64,000 nucleotides of DNA from Deltaproteobacteria bacterium (GTDB lineage: Bacteria; Desulfobacterota; GWC2-55-46; UBA9637): positions 1 to 64,000 of the forward strand of contig JAUYHF010000062.1 of assembly GCA_030690165.1 (NCBI GenBank), given 5' to 3'. Of this stretch, positions 1 through 8,406 are shown piece by piece. The notes beneath the pieces are model-generated. The model was given only the letters and a program-made list of their open reading frames with translations, did no database searches and was not told the origin of the DNA. Both the position numbers and the translations under genes were made by a program. Each line of letters starts with the position of its first letter. The stretch's first letter is position 1.

Positions 1-56
1 TCCTTGACTATCCTTACTGCCTGTGCATAATTCTCTATTGTGGCTCTTTGAGTCAT
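1..56 (-). CDS. 5-prime end of an unidentified gene (partial)
   Basis: The start of a minus-strand reading frame runs off the left edge. It opens with ATG at 56, eight to nine bases after a strong AAAAGGAGG ribosome site, and encodes M-T-Q-R-A-T-I-E-N-Y-A-Q-A-V and a few more residues. Eighteen residues are too few to name a family. The good ribosome site and lack of stops support a real gene. A terminator separates it from the porin gene behind it, so it is its own transcription unit. Confidence 0.55.
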   Translation of the reverse strand, partial: MTQRATIENYAQAVRIVK

Positions 57-139
57 GGGGTATCCTCCTTTTGTTTTGGTATTGGCTTACCATGGAGATA
101 CCCCTTTCTTGCTTCTGACACAAGAAATAATACATTACC

Positions 140-170
140 AAAAAGGGCGGGGTTTTAGCCCGCCCTTTTT
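140..170 (-). terminator. Rho-independent terminator after the porin gene
   Basis: A perfect 12-bp stem (AAAAAGGGCGGG against CCCGCCCTTTTT) with a 7-base loop lies about 40 bases past the porin stop. On the minus strand the stem ends in a run of T, and A/T tracts on both sides would let it work in either direction. Confidence 0.85.
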
Positions 171-178
171 GTAATCAT

Positions 179-195
179 GGTGGGCAATGCCCACC
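179..195. repeat. Short palindrome GGTGGGCAATGCCCACC
   Basis: A near-perfect palindrome between the porin stop and its terminator. It resembles short REP-like palindromes common in intergenic DNA. It has no T-run, so it is not the terminator itself. Confidence 0.5.
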
Positions 196-208
196 CTACT
201 GCTACTGA

Positions 209-1474
209 TTAGAACTTCACATCAAGCATAAGATATGCAAATGTTGCGTCCTCATTCTTTGGTATTGCCCTTCCGGCATAATCCTTTGGAAAGCCGCTAT
301 CACCTGCATTCCCGGCGTCCCTTATGGCATAGGCTACCTCAAGGGATGTGTTCTTTGTTATATTATAGTTGGCTTTCACATTTATTTCCTTTCCAAGGTC
401 ATCGCTCTGGCCTGAGGCAACCTCGTCGGCCTTGTATTTCCAGTACTCTGCAGCCACCTTGAGATTATCCATGGGCTTTATACCAACGTTTATAGACCAT
501 GCCTTCATATCTGACCAGGTTATATCGTCAGTAAAGCCATAGAGGGGGTGGTTTGTTGGATATAGGTTACGAAATGCCTCGTTCTTGTCAGTTGTACCTG
601 CCTTATCTCCAGTTGCCTTATCATACTCTGCGCCTATCCTGAGGTTCACAGCCTGCGGTATGGTATAGCCCGCCTTTATAGCGTACGCGTTCGAGTCCTG
701 TTTTGTTTCAACCTCTGTTGAACTCATACTGCTTCTGCCACCCTGCTTGGCATATTCTGCTGTCCAGTCAATATTAATAGCGCCGCCGTTGAGCCTTGCG
801 CCCATGGTCCTTACATCCCTCTTTACGGTAGTAGCGCCGTCCCTGTCCTGAAAGTAATAGAGGTCAAGGGTATTCATCGGTATTGCCTTTACCGTGGCAT
901 AGATGCCGTTAAAGTCTAAATCCTTCTGTCCAAAGCCTGTTGTTGAGGTGGTTGTTGTAGTTCCTCCCTCATCCACCTTTGCTGTCCAAAGGTCAACATT
1001 AAATACCTCGTGGTTGTAGCTGAGCTTTATTGCGTCAAACCTTCTTGCATTGTTGCTCCACTCAAATGAGCCTATTAGCCTGTGCTCTCCGTATGCCAGC
1101 ACCTGACGGCCTACCTTTATAGAGAGCGGCTGGTCAAGGATATTGCTGAACACAACATATGCCTGGCTTAAGTCAACTGCCTGAGCATCATTACCAGTGG
1201 TTGCTGTCGACCCTTCATCTCCCCAGTTCCTTGAGTCCTGGAGTGAGACAAATACCTTTACATTGCTCTCAAGTTCTGCGTCCACATTAAGGCGGAGCCT
1301 CTGCTCTATATATTTTACATCACGGGCCTGTGCACCGTCTGTCTGTTTTTCATTGTCAACCCATATGCCCCTTTCCCGCAGCTCTCCTCCTATCTTCACA
1401 TCTGCTGCCATTACTGGCAATACCCATGCAGCGGTCACAAGGGCTGCAAAAACTGCTATTAGAATCTTCTTCAT
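209..1474 (-). CDS. Outer-membrane porin (alginate-export-like beta barrel)
   Basis: The product is 421 residues starting at the ATG at 1474, which has GGAGGAA seven bases upstream. The reading frame stays open to 1531, but the upstream part lacks a ribosome site and precedes an obvious signal peptide (MKKILIAVFAALVTAAW to AMAAD-like cleavage near residue 23). After the signal the protein alternates short amphipathic strands and ends in the aromatic-terminated strand L-D-V-K-F, typical of outer-membrane barrels. Near the start, the G-E-L-R-E-R-G stretch is like alginate-export/porin families. It has its own promoter (1725-1752) and terminator (140-170). The substrate cannot be inferred. Confidence 0.8.
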   Translation of the reverse strand: MKKILIAVFAALVTAAWVLPVMAADVKIGGELRERGIWVDNEKQTDGAQARDVKYIEQRLRLNVDAELESNVKVFVSLQDSRNWGDEGSTATTGNDAQAVDLSQAYVVFSNILDQPLSIKVGRQVLAYGEHRLIGSFEWSNNARRFDAIKLSYNHEVFNVDLWTAKVDEGGTTTTTSTTGFGQKDLDFNGIYATVKAIPMNTLDLYYFQDRDGATTVKRDVRTMGARLNGGAINIDWTAEYAKQGGRSSMSSTEVETKQDSNAYAIKAGYTIPQAVNLRIGAEYDKATGDKAGTTDKNEAFRNLYPTNHPLYGFTDDITWSDMKAWSINVGIKPMDNLKVAAEYWKYKADEVASGQSDDLGKEINVKANYNITKNTSLEVAYAIRDAGNAGDSGFPKDYAGRAIPKNEDATFAYLMLDVKF

Positions 1475-1538
1475 ATTTACTTCCTCCTTTGTTTTATTTT
1501 TTATTACTTCTTCTTTGAAGAGAATTATCAAACCTAAA

Positions 1539-1605
1539 GGTTTGAGTTACAGTAGCTCAAGGCTTCAGCCTTGAAAACCCTCAAACCGCAGGGCTAAAGC
1601 CCTGC
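1539..1605. repeat. Composite palindromic repeat in the porin leader
   Basis: Three nested or adjacent hairpins occur here. GGTTTGAG (1539-1546) pairs with CTCAAACC (1580-1587). CAAGGC pairs with GCCTTG (1557-1572). GCAGGGC pairs with GCCCTGC (1588-1605). The arrangement is like the interspersed palindromes elsewhere in this window. It lies in the 5-prime untranslated part of the porin mRNA. Confidence 0.6.
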
Positions 1606-1655
1606 CCTGCATCAATTTATTTTCTTTTTCTTACACACCTCCTTTTGATTTTCTT

Positions 1656-1687
1656 GATGTTTCAGCGCGTCCACGCGCCGAAACATC
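1656..1687 (-). promoter_or_regulatory. Strong hairpin in the porin 5-prime leader
   Basis: GATGTTTC and GAAACATC pair, and inside them GCGCGT and ACGCGC pair around a two-base loop, with one mismatch between. No T-run follows on either strand, so it is not a classical terminator. It lies about 30-60 bases after the predicted transcription start, and a GGAGG with no adequate start codon follows about 15 bases later. It may stabilise the mRNA or be a protein/sRNA target. Confidence 0.5.
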
Positions 1688-1724
1688 ATCCTCAAAATAA
1701 GGGCCATCTTTAAATTATGAAGTT

Positions 1725-1752
1725 TTTATACCATAAACAAATAGGTTGTCAA
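1725..1752 (-). promoter_or_regulatory. Sigma-70-type promoter for the porin gene
   Basis: TTGACA (1752-1747) and TATAAA (1730-1725) are 16 bases apart on the minus strand, in the gap between kdsD and the porin. Transcription would begin near 1718, giving a leader of roughly 245 bases that holds the hairpin and repeats described above. Confidence 0.7.
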
Positions 1753-1760
1753 GTGTTTTT

Positions 1761-2735
1761 TTATACCACCCCTGCCTTCAGCAGGTCCTGCAAATGGATA
1801 ACACCCGCAACCCTATCCTCTTTTTTACCTTCATAGACAAAGAGGGTGGTTATTGAATAATCCTCCATCACCTTTAATGCGGACTCTGCGAAGGCGCCCT
1901 TTTCTATCTTTTTTGGATTTTTGGTCATTACATCCTTAATCTCTTTATTAAGTATATCTCCACCTTTTTCCAACGCCCTTCTCAAATCCCCGTCTGTTAT
2001 AACGCCGGCAAGGCGGTTATTCTTATCAAGCACGGCTGTTATGCCGAGCCTTTTTGCAGTTATCTCCAATATGGCATCCTTCATTGACGCATTGATATTA
2101 ACAAGCGGGATGTCTTTGCCTGTATGCATGAGTTTATCTATTTTTAAAAGCCTTTTGCCAAGGCTTCCTGCTGGATGGAGCAGCGCAAAATCTCTTTCTT
2201 TGAAACCTTTTTTTTCAAGCAGCGCAACTGCAAGGGCATCGCCCATAGCCAGAGCGGCGGTTGTAGAGGCGGTAGGCGCAAGACCAAGAGGACACGCCTC
2301 TTCTTTTACAGCTATATCAATGACAACATCGCCTGCCTTTGCAAGGTTTGATTTCAGATCGCCGGTCATTGCAATGAGTTTTACGCCCATCCTTTTTATC
2401 AGGGGAAGTATCCTTATTATCTCCTCTGTCTCACCGCTGTTGGAGACCGCAATAACCACATCGCCTTTCATAAGCATACCGAGGTCGCCGTGAACGCCTT
2501 CGGCAGGATGCAGAAAAAATGCAGGGGTGCCTGTTGAGGCAAAGGTGGCCGCAATCTTCTTGCATATAAGCCCGCTCTTGCCCATGCCGGTTATGACGAC
2601 CTTGCCTCCGGAATTTAATATAAGGTCAATTGCCTTTGAAAAATTTTTATCAAGCCTTCTTGCAAGACCGGATATGGCATCCGCCTCTGTTTTTAAAACT
2701 CGTTTTGCGGTTGAGATGGTTTTGTCGGTAGTCAT
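1761..2735 (-). CDS. kdsD: D-arabinose 5-phosphate isomerase (KpsF/GutQ family)
   Basis: A 324-residue cytoplasmic enzyme that interconverts ribulose 5-phosphate and arabinose 5-phosphate, the first step to Kdo for lipopolysaccharide. An N-terminal sugar-isomerase (SIS) domain, about residues 30-170, shows G-M-G-K-S-G, the S-N-S-G-E-T phosphate loop and H-P-A-G-S-L-G containing the expected active-site histidine. Two CBS domains fill residues 205 to 320 (I-T-D-G-D-L-R-R is typical). The length matches the family (about 320-330). Its ATG overlaps the kdsA stop by four bases, so the two Kdo genes are translationally coupled. It is the last gene of the operon. Confidence 0.93.
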   Translation of the reverse strand: MTTDKTISTAKRVLKTEADAISGLARRLDKNFSKAIDLILNSGGKVVITGMGKSGLICKKIAATFASTGTPAFFLHPAEGVHGDLGMLMKGDVVIAVSNSGETEEIIRILPLIKRMGVKLIAMTGDLKSNLAKAGDVVIDIAVKEEACPLGLAPTASTTAALAMGDALAVALLEKKGFKERDFALLHPAGSLGKRLLKIDKLMHTGKDIPLVNINASMKDAILEITAKRLGITAVLDKNNRLAGVITDGDLRRALEKGGDILNKEIKDVMTKNPKKIEKGAFAESALKVMEDYSITTLFVYEGKKEDRVAGVIHLQDLLKAGVV

Positions 2736-3553
2736 AATCGTTTCACCACCCTATCCAATTCTTTCAACTGTTTCAACAGCCCCAGAAGATTATAAAGACT
2801 CACCGAATTCGGGCCATCACATAAAGCCTTATCAGGATTTGGGTGAACCTCCATGAATATGCCGTCAACACCTACTGCAACAGCAGCCCTTGCGAGATAT
2901 TCCACCATATCCCTTTCTCCGCCTGATGCGCTGCCAAGTCCGCCCGGAATCTGAACGCTGTGGGTTGCGTCAAATATCACAGGATACCCCATTTCTCTAA
3001 TCAGAGGGATTGCCCTGAAATCAACAATAAGGTTGTTGTAGCCAAAGGATGCGCCTCTTTCAGTAATGATTATATTTTTATTTCCAGTGGAGACAGCCTT
3101 ATCAATTACCTGCCCTACATCCCACGGCGCGAGAAACTGTCCTTTTTTGATATTTATAATCCTGCCTGTCCCTGCTGCCTCTAATATCAAATCTGTCTGC
3201 CTGCAAAGGAACGCGGGTATCTGGATAATATCCGCCACCTCTGCAACCTCTTTTACATCCCCTTTGCAATGGACATCTGTAAGAACCGGCAGATTAAATC
3301 TCTTTTTTACCTCTGCCAATACCTCAAGCCCTTTTTCAAGCCCAGGTCCTCTGTATGATTTGACGGATGTCCTGTTTGCCTTGTCATACGAGGCTTTGAA
3401 TATAAGGGGTATCTTGAGCCTTCCGGCAATGCCCCTGAGCCTGCCTGCAATGGCAAGGGTTGTCTTTTTATCTTCTATGACGCATGGTCCTGCTATCAAG
3501 ACAAAAGGGGCATTGCCGCCGATGGTTATGTTACCGATCTTTATTTTTCTCAT
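2732..3553 (-). CDS. kdsA: 3-deoxy-8-phosphooctulonate (Kdo-8-P) synthase
   Basis: A 273-residue enzyme that condenses phosphoenolpyruvate with arabinose 5-phosphate to give Kdo 8-phosphate, using the product of the adjacent kdsD. Family motifs are clear: G-P-C-V-I-E near residue 22, F-K-A-S-Y-D-K-A-N-R-T-S near 53, L-T-D-V-H near 96, and D-A-T-H-S-V-Q-x-P-G-G near 195. The length is close to the usual 275-285. The gene follows the aldolase gene by 12 bases and overlaps kdsD, so all three are cotranscribed. Confidence 0.95.
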   Translation of the reverse strand: MRKIKIGNITIGGNAPFVLIAGPCVIEDKKTTLAIAGRLRGIAGRLKIPLIFKASYDKANRTSVKSYRGPGLEKGLEVLAEVKKRFNLPVLTDVHCKGDVKEVAEVADIIQIPAFLCRQTDLILEAAGTGRIINIKKGQFLAPWDVGQVIDKAVSTGNKNIIITERGASFGYNNLIVDFRAIPLIREMGYPVIFDATHSVQIPGGLGSASGGERDMVEYLARAAVAVGVDGIFMEVHPNPDKALCDGPNSVSLYNLLGLLKQLKELDRVVKRL

Positions 3554-3565
3554 AATAGTTTCGTT

Positions 3566-4357
3566 CTATTTATTTTTCTTCCCGCTTTCATATATTTTAT
3601 TTGCCTCTTTTGCTGTTGCGTTTTCGTGGATGATGGCACGGATTGCTTTTATCATTGGAACAGGATGCGGATTCTGCCAGATATTCCTTCCAAGATTGAC
3701 GCCTATAGCGCCCCTCTTCATGCCGTCATGGACAAATTCCAATACCTCAAAATCCGTCTCTGTCTTTGGCCCTCCTGCTATGACAACAGGGACAGGACAG
3801 CTATCCACTACCTTGTCAAAGTTTTCGCACCAGTATGTTTTTACAACCTTTGCGCCAAGCTCAGCTGCAATGCGGCAGCACAGGGAAAGATAACGGGCAT
3901 CCCTCTTTTGCAGTTCCTTGCCAACCGCAGTAACCGCCATTACCGGAATGCCATAATCTTCGGCTTCATTCACAAGCTCTGCAAGATTTTGCAGCGTCTG
4001 GCGCTCATAATCGCTGCCTATAAAAACCGACAGTCCTACAGCAGAGACATTGAGCCTTATCGCCTCTTTTATGGATGTAGTAAGACATTCATTTGCCAAA
4101 TCTTTTCCTACAATGCTTGTGCCTCCTGATACCCTCAGGATAATCGGCACCGTATTGTCAGGCGGCACACAGGAACGGAGAACCCCCCTTGTAACAAACA
4201 GGGCGTCGCTGTATGGAAGAAGGGGTTTAATGGTCTCCCCCGGTTTTTCCAATTTTGATGTCGGCCCCAGAAAATACCCATGGTCAATAGGCATAAACAG
4301 GCACTTTCCGTCAGGCTTTATTATCTGTGACAAACGATTCTTCATTCCCCAGTCCAT
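3566..4357 (-). CDS. Class I aldolase of the LsrF/DeoC-FbaB type
   Basis: A 263-residue TIM-barrel protein. It resembles E. coli LsrF along its length: D-W-G-M-x-x-R-L near the start, D-H-G-Y-F-x-G-P-T, T-R-G-x-L-R-S, the K-T-Y-W segment that would hold the Schiff-base lysine, V-I-A-G-G and G-R-N-I-x-Q near the end. LsrF is a thiolase acting on phosphorylated autoinducer-2 products. No other lsr gene is here, and the gene sits directly upstream of kdsA-kdsD, so the real substrate may be another sugar or keto-phosphate. ATG at 4357 follows GGAGG by eight bases. Confidence 0.75.
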   Translation of the reverse strand: MDWGMKNRLSQIIKPDGKCLFMPIDHGYFLGPTSKLEKPGETIKPLLPYSDALFVTRGVLRSCVPPDNTVPIILRVSGGTSIVGKDLANECLTTSIKEAIRLNVSAVGLSVFIGSDYERQTLQNLAELVNEAEDYGIPVMAVTAVGKELQKRDARYLSLCCRIAAELGAKVVKTYWCENFDKVVDSCPVPVVIAGGPKTETDFEVLEFVHDGMKRGAIGVNLGRNIWQNPHPVPMIKAIRAIIHENATAKEANKIYESGKKNK

Positions 4358-4377
4358 TTTAAAATCCTCCTTTGTTG

Positions 4378-4425
4378 TATAGAGTCAAAGTTTTTTACTC
4401 TGACACTATGACCCTTTGACTCTAT
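4378..4425. repeat. Inverted repeat at the end of the YHS gene
   Basis: Two arms, AGAGTCAAAG and CTTTGACTCT (with a TAT flank), are about 22 bases apart, with further partial copies of the motif between them. The right arm supplies the TAG stop of the YHS-domain gene, and the element fills the space before the aldolase gene. Confidence 0.65.
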
Positions 4426-4670
4426 GGCGCTTGTTTTACAAACTTCTCCCTGCATTCTTCACTGCAAAAATAGATTATCTCATTTCCATTTCTCACTCTC
4501 AAGGCTTCAGTCTTTGGATAGTAGCTTTGACAAACAGGGTCAAGCACCATCTCGTCGCCCTGCGGCACAGGCTTACCTTTCTGCTGCATAGGGGCTTTCT
4601 TAGGATATAAAAACGCCATGATAATCCTGTACAGCAAAAAAATCAGTATGATGTATATCAGGATTCTCAT
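4422..4670 (-). CDS. Small membrane-anchored YHS/TRASH-like metal-binding protein
   Basis: An 82-residue protein. Residues 3-21 form one hydrophobic membrane segment, followed by a basic linker and a C-terminal domain with D-P-V-C-x-x-Y-Y and Y-F-C-S-E-E-C-R-E-K-F. That is the YHS/TRASH cysteine pattern linked to metal binding. It overlaps the folK stop by four bases (ATGA). Its stop codon lies in an inverted repeat. The specific metal or partner cannot be told. Confidence 0.7.
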   Translation of the reverse strand: MRILIYIILIFLLYRIIMAFLYPKKAPMQQKGKPVPQGDEMVLDPVCQSYYPKTEALRVRNGNEIIYFCSEECREKFVKQAP

Positions 4671-5158
4671 ATATTCAGGCGAATAACCTTTTTATTATCG
4701 TCTAACTCTCTCAACAAGTCAGCCGCTCTTTTCTTTAAAACAGGATGAATAAAATCCGGGGCTATCTCGCTTGCCGGAGTCAAAACAAACCTTCTCTTAT
4801 GAAGCAGCGGGTGCGGGATAATGATTTCTTTTATCTCTGTTATATCCCTGTTAAAGAAAAGGATATCCAGATCAATAACCCTTGGCCCGCCTTTTTTTAT
4901 CCTGTTTCTTCCAAGCCCCTTTTCTATATCTTGAAGCAGGGCTAATAATGCCTTTGCATCAAGAGACGTCTCAATCTTAACCACACAATTTATAAACCAG
5001 TCCTGCTCTATCTCACCCCACGGTTCTGTTTCATAAAAAGAAGACATCTTTACCAACTTTATATTTTTACTATCAACTATACGCTCTATAGCCTTCCTGC
5101 AGTTCCCAAGCCTGTCGCCGATATTTGAACCTATGCTGATAAAGACAGTATGAGACAT
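4667..5158 (-). CDS. folK: 2-amino-4-hydroxy-6-hydroxymethyldihydropteridine pyrophosphokinase
   Basis: A 163-residue HPPK, which transfers pyrophosphate from ATP to the pterin alcohol in folate synthesis. The start (V-F-I-S-I-G-S-N-I-G-D-R) and the middle (Y-E-T-E-P-W-G, then W-F-I-N-C-V-V) are typical. G-P-R-V-I-D-L-D-I-L-F-F carries the magnesium-binding aspartates, and I-P-H-P-L-L-H-K-R-R-F-V follows. It lies four bases after dapL and overlaps the YHS gene. No folP or folB is near. Confidence 0.93.
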   Translation of the reverse strand: MSHTVFISIGSNIGDRLGNCRKAIERIVDSKNIKLVKMSSFYETEPWGEIEQDWFINCVVKIETSLDAKALLALLQDIEKGLGRNRIKKGGPRVIDLDILFFNRDITEIKEIIIPHPLLHKRRFVLTPASEIAPDFIHPVLKKRAADLLRELDDNKKVIRLNI

Positions 5159-5162
5159 GTAG

Positions 5163-6398
5163 TTAAAACACCAACTCCAGTTCCCCCAACCTCTTCTTCA
5201 TCTCTGCAACAACCCTTCTCTCATCCTCCTCATTCTTTGCGGCAAAGGTGGCTGAAAATCTTAAGTAATGCCCGACATCATCCCATGGGACAGTTGATAT
5301 GAGTTTTTCTGTAATAAGGTATTCAGATACATCCTCGGCTGTATTGAACCTTGCGCCGCTCTTAATACCTTTTGGCGCCCCGACATACAGATAGAATGAA
5401 CCTTGCAGCATTTTTGCAGAAAAGCCCGCTGATTTGAGGGCCTCCACCATCATCTCAAGTCTTCTCTTATATTTTACGGAAATTTTTTCAGTCATCTCCG
5501 GGTGTTCCAGAGCATACACCCCTGCCTTCTGTATTGCAATAAACTGGCCTGAGTCATAATTATCCTTCACATGGCCAAAGGCGCTGATTATTTTTTCGTT
5601 GCCGACAACGAATGCAATCCTCCACCCTGTCATATTGAATGCCTTTGAAAATGAATGCAATTCTATGCCAACATCTTTTGCGCCGTCAACTGACAAAAAA
5701 GATAATGGCTTACCGTTAAAGCTGATGGCGGCGTATGCAGCATCATGCACAACAATAATATTGTTTTTATGGGCAAACTCTACGCAATTTTTAAAAAAAT
5801 CAATTGTTGCCGCTGCGCCTGTCGGATTATTAGGATAATTTATATAAAGGAGTTTTGCCCTTTTTAAATCATCTTTATTTACAGCATCAATATTGGGTAA
5901 AAAATTATTCTCCTCTGTTAACGGCAGATTAACTACCCTGCCGCCGCACCACCGGGTATGCGTGGCAAGGATAGGATACCCCGGAACAGTAACCAATGCC
6001 ACATCTCCGGGATTTATAAATACTGACGGGAGCATTGCAAGGGCAGACTTTGAGCCGATGGAGTGAAGAGCCTCCTTAACAGGGTCTATCCCCTTTACAC
6101 CATATACCCTTTCCATGTATTTTACAGCAGCGTCTTTCAGTTCCTGAATTCCGTTGTCTGCATAGCCCCTGTTTTCAGACTTGGCGCATTCAATCTTTAA
6201 CGCCTCCACAACCATCGGAAATGCCATCTCATCAGGTTCGCCGACGCCGAAATCAAGGAGTTCAACATTGGGACAAGCCTTCCTGGCTGCTGCCTTTGCC
6301 CTCTTTATTTTTTCAAATTTATAGATCTTTGTCTCCTTACCAAAGGCGGAACTGCCTATCCTATCAGCGAAAAGATCCTGGATGTAATTCTCAGACAC
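5163..6398 (-). CDS. dapL: LL-diaminopimelate aminotransferase
   Basis: A 411-residue fold-type I pyridoxal-phosphate enzyme that converts tetrahydrodipicolinate directly to LL-diaminopimelate for lysine and peptidoglycan. Seen: L-D-F-G-V-G-E-P-D, Y-I-N-Y-P-N-N-P-T-G-A, V-V-H-D-A-A-Y and S-F-S-K-A-F-N-M-T-G-W-R, which holds the cofactor lysine. The length fits DapL (about 410), longer than ordinary aspartate transaminases. Translation probably starts at GTG, seven bases after GGAGG. A related aminotransferase specificity is possible, but the N-terminal features favour DapL. Confidence 0.88.
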   Translation of the reverse strand: MSENYIQDLFADRIGSSAFGKETKIYKFEKIKRAKAAARKACPNVELLDFGVGEPDEMAFPMVVEALKIECAKSENRGYADNGIQELKDAAVKYMERVYGVKGIDPVKEALHSIGSKSALAMLPSVFINPGDVALVTVPGYPILATHTRWCGGRVVNLPLTEENNFLPNIDAVNKDDLKRAKLLYINYPNNPTGAAATIDFFKNCVEFAHKNNIIVVHDAAYAAISFNGKPLSFLSVDGAKDVGIELHSFSKAFNMTGWRIAFVVGNEKIISAFGHVKDNYDSGQFIAIQKAGVYALEHPEMTEKISVKYKRRLEMMVEALKSAGFSAKMLQGSFYLYVGAPKGIKSGARFNTAEDVSEYLITEKLISTVPWDDVGHYLRFSATFAAKNEEDERRVVAEMKKRLGELELVF

Positions 6399-6432
6399 TT
6401 AAACACCTCCATTCATTATTATTGCTCATTAA

Positions 6433-7188
6433 CTACCTTACTGTATTTACCAGACTTCCTATCCCCTCTATCCTGACCTCAACCTTATCCCCCGGTTTCA
6501 TCTTTCCTATGCCTGAAGGCGTGCCTGTAGCAATCACATCGCCGGGGAGAAGGGTCATTACATGAGACACAAAAGATAGTAAATGATAAACATCAAATAT
6601 CATATCGTGCGTAAATGTATCCTGCCTCTTTTCTTCGTTAAGATATGTCTCTATGCGGATATTATCCGGATTTAAATCAGTTTCTATCCACGGTCCAATA
6701 GGCGCAAATGTGTCAAATCCCTTTGCCCTTATGTACTGGATATCCTTGCCCTGCAAATCCCGCGCTGTAACATCGTTTATGCAGGTATAGCCCAGTATAT
6801 AGGCCATTGCGTCCTCCTTCCTTATCATGTGAGCTTTTTTGCCGATGACAATCGCCAGTTCGCCTTCATAATCCACCTGCCTTGACATATGATGTGGATA
6901 GATGATTTCATCACCCGGCCCTATCACAGCAGTAGGTGGTTTCATGAATATCATGGGCTCTTCCGGCAGCGGTTTGTTAAACTCTACTGCATGGGCCTTG
7001 TAATTTAACCCTATTGCAACAATCTTTGAAGGTTCGCATGGCGCAAGGAGTTTTATGGAGTTGAGTTTGTGACTGACAGAGGTTTTTTTCAAGCTGCCAA
7101 AAATACCCCCTTCTATCTCAACAACATCTTCCCCTTCAACAATACCGCATCTTATTAAACCATCCTTCAAAATCCTTGCAAGTTTCAA
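6433..7188 (-). CDS. Fumarylacetoacetate hydrolase family protein
   Basis: A 251-residue member of the FAH superfamily of metal-dependent C-C hydrolases, isomerases and decarboxylases. Typical motifs are G-L-N-Y-x-x-H-x-x-E, P-x-F-M-K-P-P-T-A-V, V-D-Y-E-G-E-L-A-I-V-I-G-K (acidic metal ligands) and the C-terminal L-L-P-G-D-V-I-A-T-G-T-P-S-G-I-G. The family covers oxaloacetate tautomerases, acylpyruvases and aromatic catabolism enzymes. With no catabolic genes around, a metabolite-repair role such as oxaloacetate tautomerase is plausible but unproven. It lies three bases after argG. Confidence 0.82.
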   Translation of the reverse strand: MKLARILKDGLIRCGIVEGEDVVEIEGGIFGSLKKTSVSHKLNSIKLLAPCEPSKIVAIGLNYKAHAVEFNKPLPEEPMIFMKPPTAVIGPGDEIIYPHHMSRQVDYEGELAIVIGKKAHMIRKEDAMAYILGYTCINDVTARDLQGKDIQYIRAKGFDTFAPIGPWIETDLNPDNIRIETYLNEEKRQDTFTHDMIFDVYHLLSFVSHVMTLLPGDVIATGTPSGIGKMKPGDKVEVRIEGIGSLVNTVR

Positions 7189-7191
7189 CTA

Positions 7192-8406
7192 TCATCTCCT
7201 TTTTATGTTCTTCCCCACCATCGCCTTTATCTTCAAGCGCAAGGCATTAAGTTTTATAAAACCCTCTGCATCCTTCTGGTCATATATAACATCCTCTTCA
7301 AATGTGGCAAAATCAGGATGATAAAGGGATCGGTTTGATTTTCTGCCGACAACATCACAGTTACCCTTATAGAGTTTTATCCTTGCAGTTCCCGTCACCC
7401 CTTTTGCAGCCTCATCTATCATCTTTTGAAGCATCTCCCTTTCAGGTGAATACCAGTATCCGTAATAGACCAGTTCTGAGTATCGCATTATGAGGCTGTC
7501 CCTGAGGTGCATTACCTCCCTGTCCATTGTAATAGATTCTACAGCCCTTCGCGCCGCATGGAGTATTGTGCCGCCCGGCGTTTCATACACGCCCCTGCTC
7601 TTCATGCCCACATAGCGGTTCTCCACTACATCTACTCTCCCTATGCCATTTTTCCCGCCAAGCTTATTCAACTCTGCAAGAAGCCTTGCAGGCGCAATTT
7701 TTTTGCCGTCCACTGCAACTGGATCTCCGTCCTTGAAATCTATCTCAACATATGCCTTCTTATCCGGTGCCCTTTCCGGCGATACACTCAATACAAACAT
7801 ATCCTCAGGCGGAGGAGCCCATGGGTCTTCAAGTATGCCGCCTTCAAAACTTATATGAAACAGGTTTCTGTCCGAGCTATACGGCTTTGCCTTTGTTGCA
7901 GTAACAGGGATGCCGTGCCTCTCTGCGTAATCTATCAAGTCTGTCCTTGATTTCATATCCCATTCGCGCCACGGCGCTATAACCTTTATGTGCGGGTCAA
8001 ATGCATAATATGTAAGTTCAAATCTTACCTGGTCATTACCCTTTCCTGTTGCGCCGTGAGATACTGCATCAGCCCTTTCCTTTTTCGCAACCTCCATCTG
8101 CGCCTTTGCAATGAGCGGCCTTGCTATGGATGTGCCAAGCAAGTATTTCCCTTCATAAACAGCGCCTGCACGGAGCATCGGAAAGATAAAATCCCTTACA
8201 AACTCCTCTTTCAGGTCTTTTATATAAATCTTCTTTGCGCCTGTGGCTATGGCCTTTTTCTTAAGCGGCGTCAACTCCTCTCCCTGCCCCAGATCAGCGG
8301 CAAAGGCAATGACCTCGCAGTTATAATTTTCTATAAGCCATTTTATTATAACCGATGTGTCAAGCCCGCCTGAATAGGCCAAAACAACCTTCTTAATACT
8401 GCCCAT
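7192..8406 (-). CDS. argG: Argininosuccinate synthase
   Basis: A 404-residue enzyme that joins citrulline and aspartate with ATP to give argininosuccinate. The N-terminal A-Y-S-G-G-L-D-T-S is the pyrophosphate loop of N-type ATP pyrophosphatases. [13 protein letters not shown] and the C-terminal [12 protein letters not shown] are standard. The length is normal. The start overlaps the argF stop by 14 bases and has GGAGGGG inside the argF end, so argF and argG are coupled. Confidence 0.96.
   Translation of the reverse strand: MGSIKKVVLAYSGGLDTSVIIKWLIENYNCEVIAFAADLGQGEELTPLKKKAIATGAKKIYIKDLKEEFVRDFIFPMLRAGAVYEGKYLLGTSIARPLIAKAQMEVAKKERADAVSHGATGKGNDQVRFELTYYAFDPHIKVIAPWREWDMKSRTDLIDYAERHGIPVTATKAKPYSSDRNLFHISFEGGILEDPWAPPPEDMFVLSVSPERAPDKKAYVEIDFKDGDPVAVDGKKIAPARLLAELNKLGGKNGIGRVDVVENRYVGMKSRGVYETPGGTILHAARRAVESITMDREVMHLRDSLIMRYSELVYYGYWYSPEREMLQKMIDEAAKGVTGTARIKLYKGNCDVVGRKSNRSLYHPDFATFEEDVIYDQKDAEGFIKLNALRLKIKAMVGKNIKRR

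Noticed and set aside
1197-1574. Plus-strand open frame opposite the porin
   Set aside because: It is the shadow of the porin gene: no ribosome site, skewed low-complexity protein, and a clear signal-peptide protein on the other strand.
3066-3893. 275-residue plus-strand frame over kdsA and the aldolase gene
   Set aside because: It crosses two well-conserved minus-strand genes and their gap and has no ribosome site, so it is a shadow.
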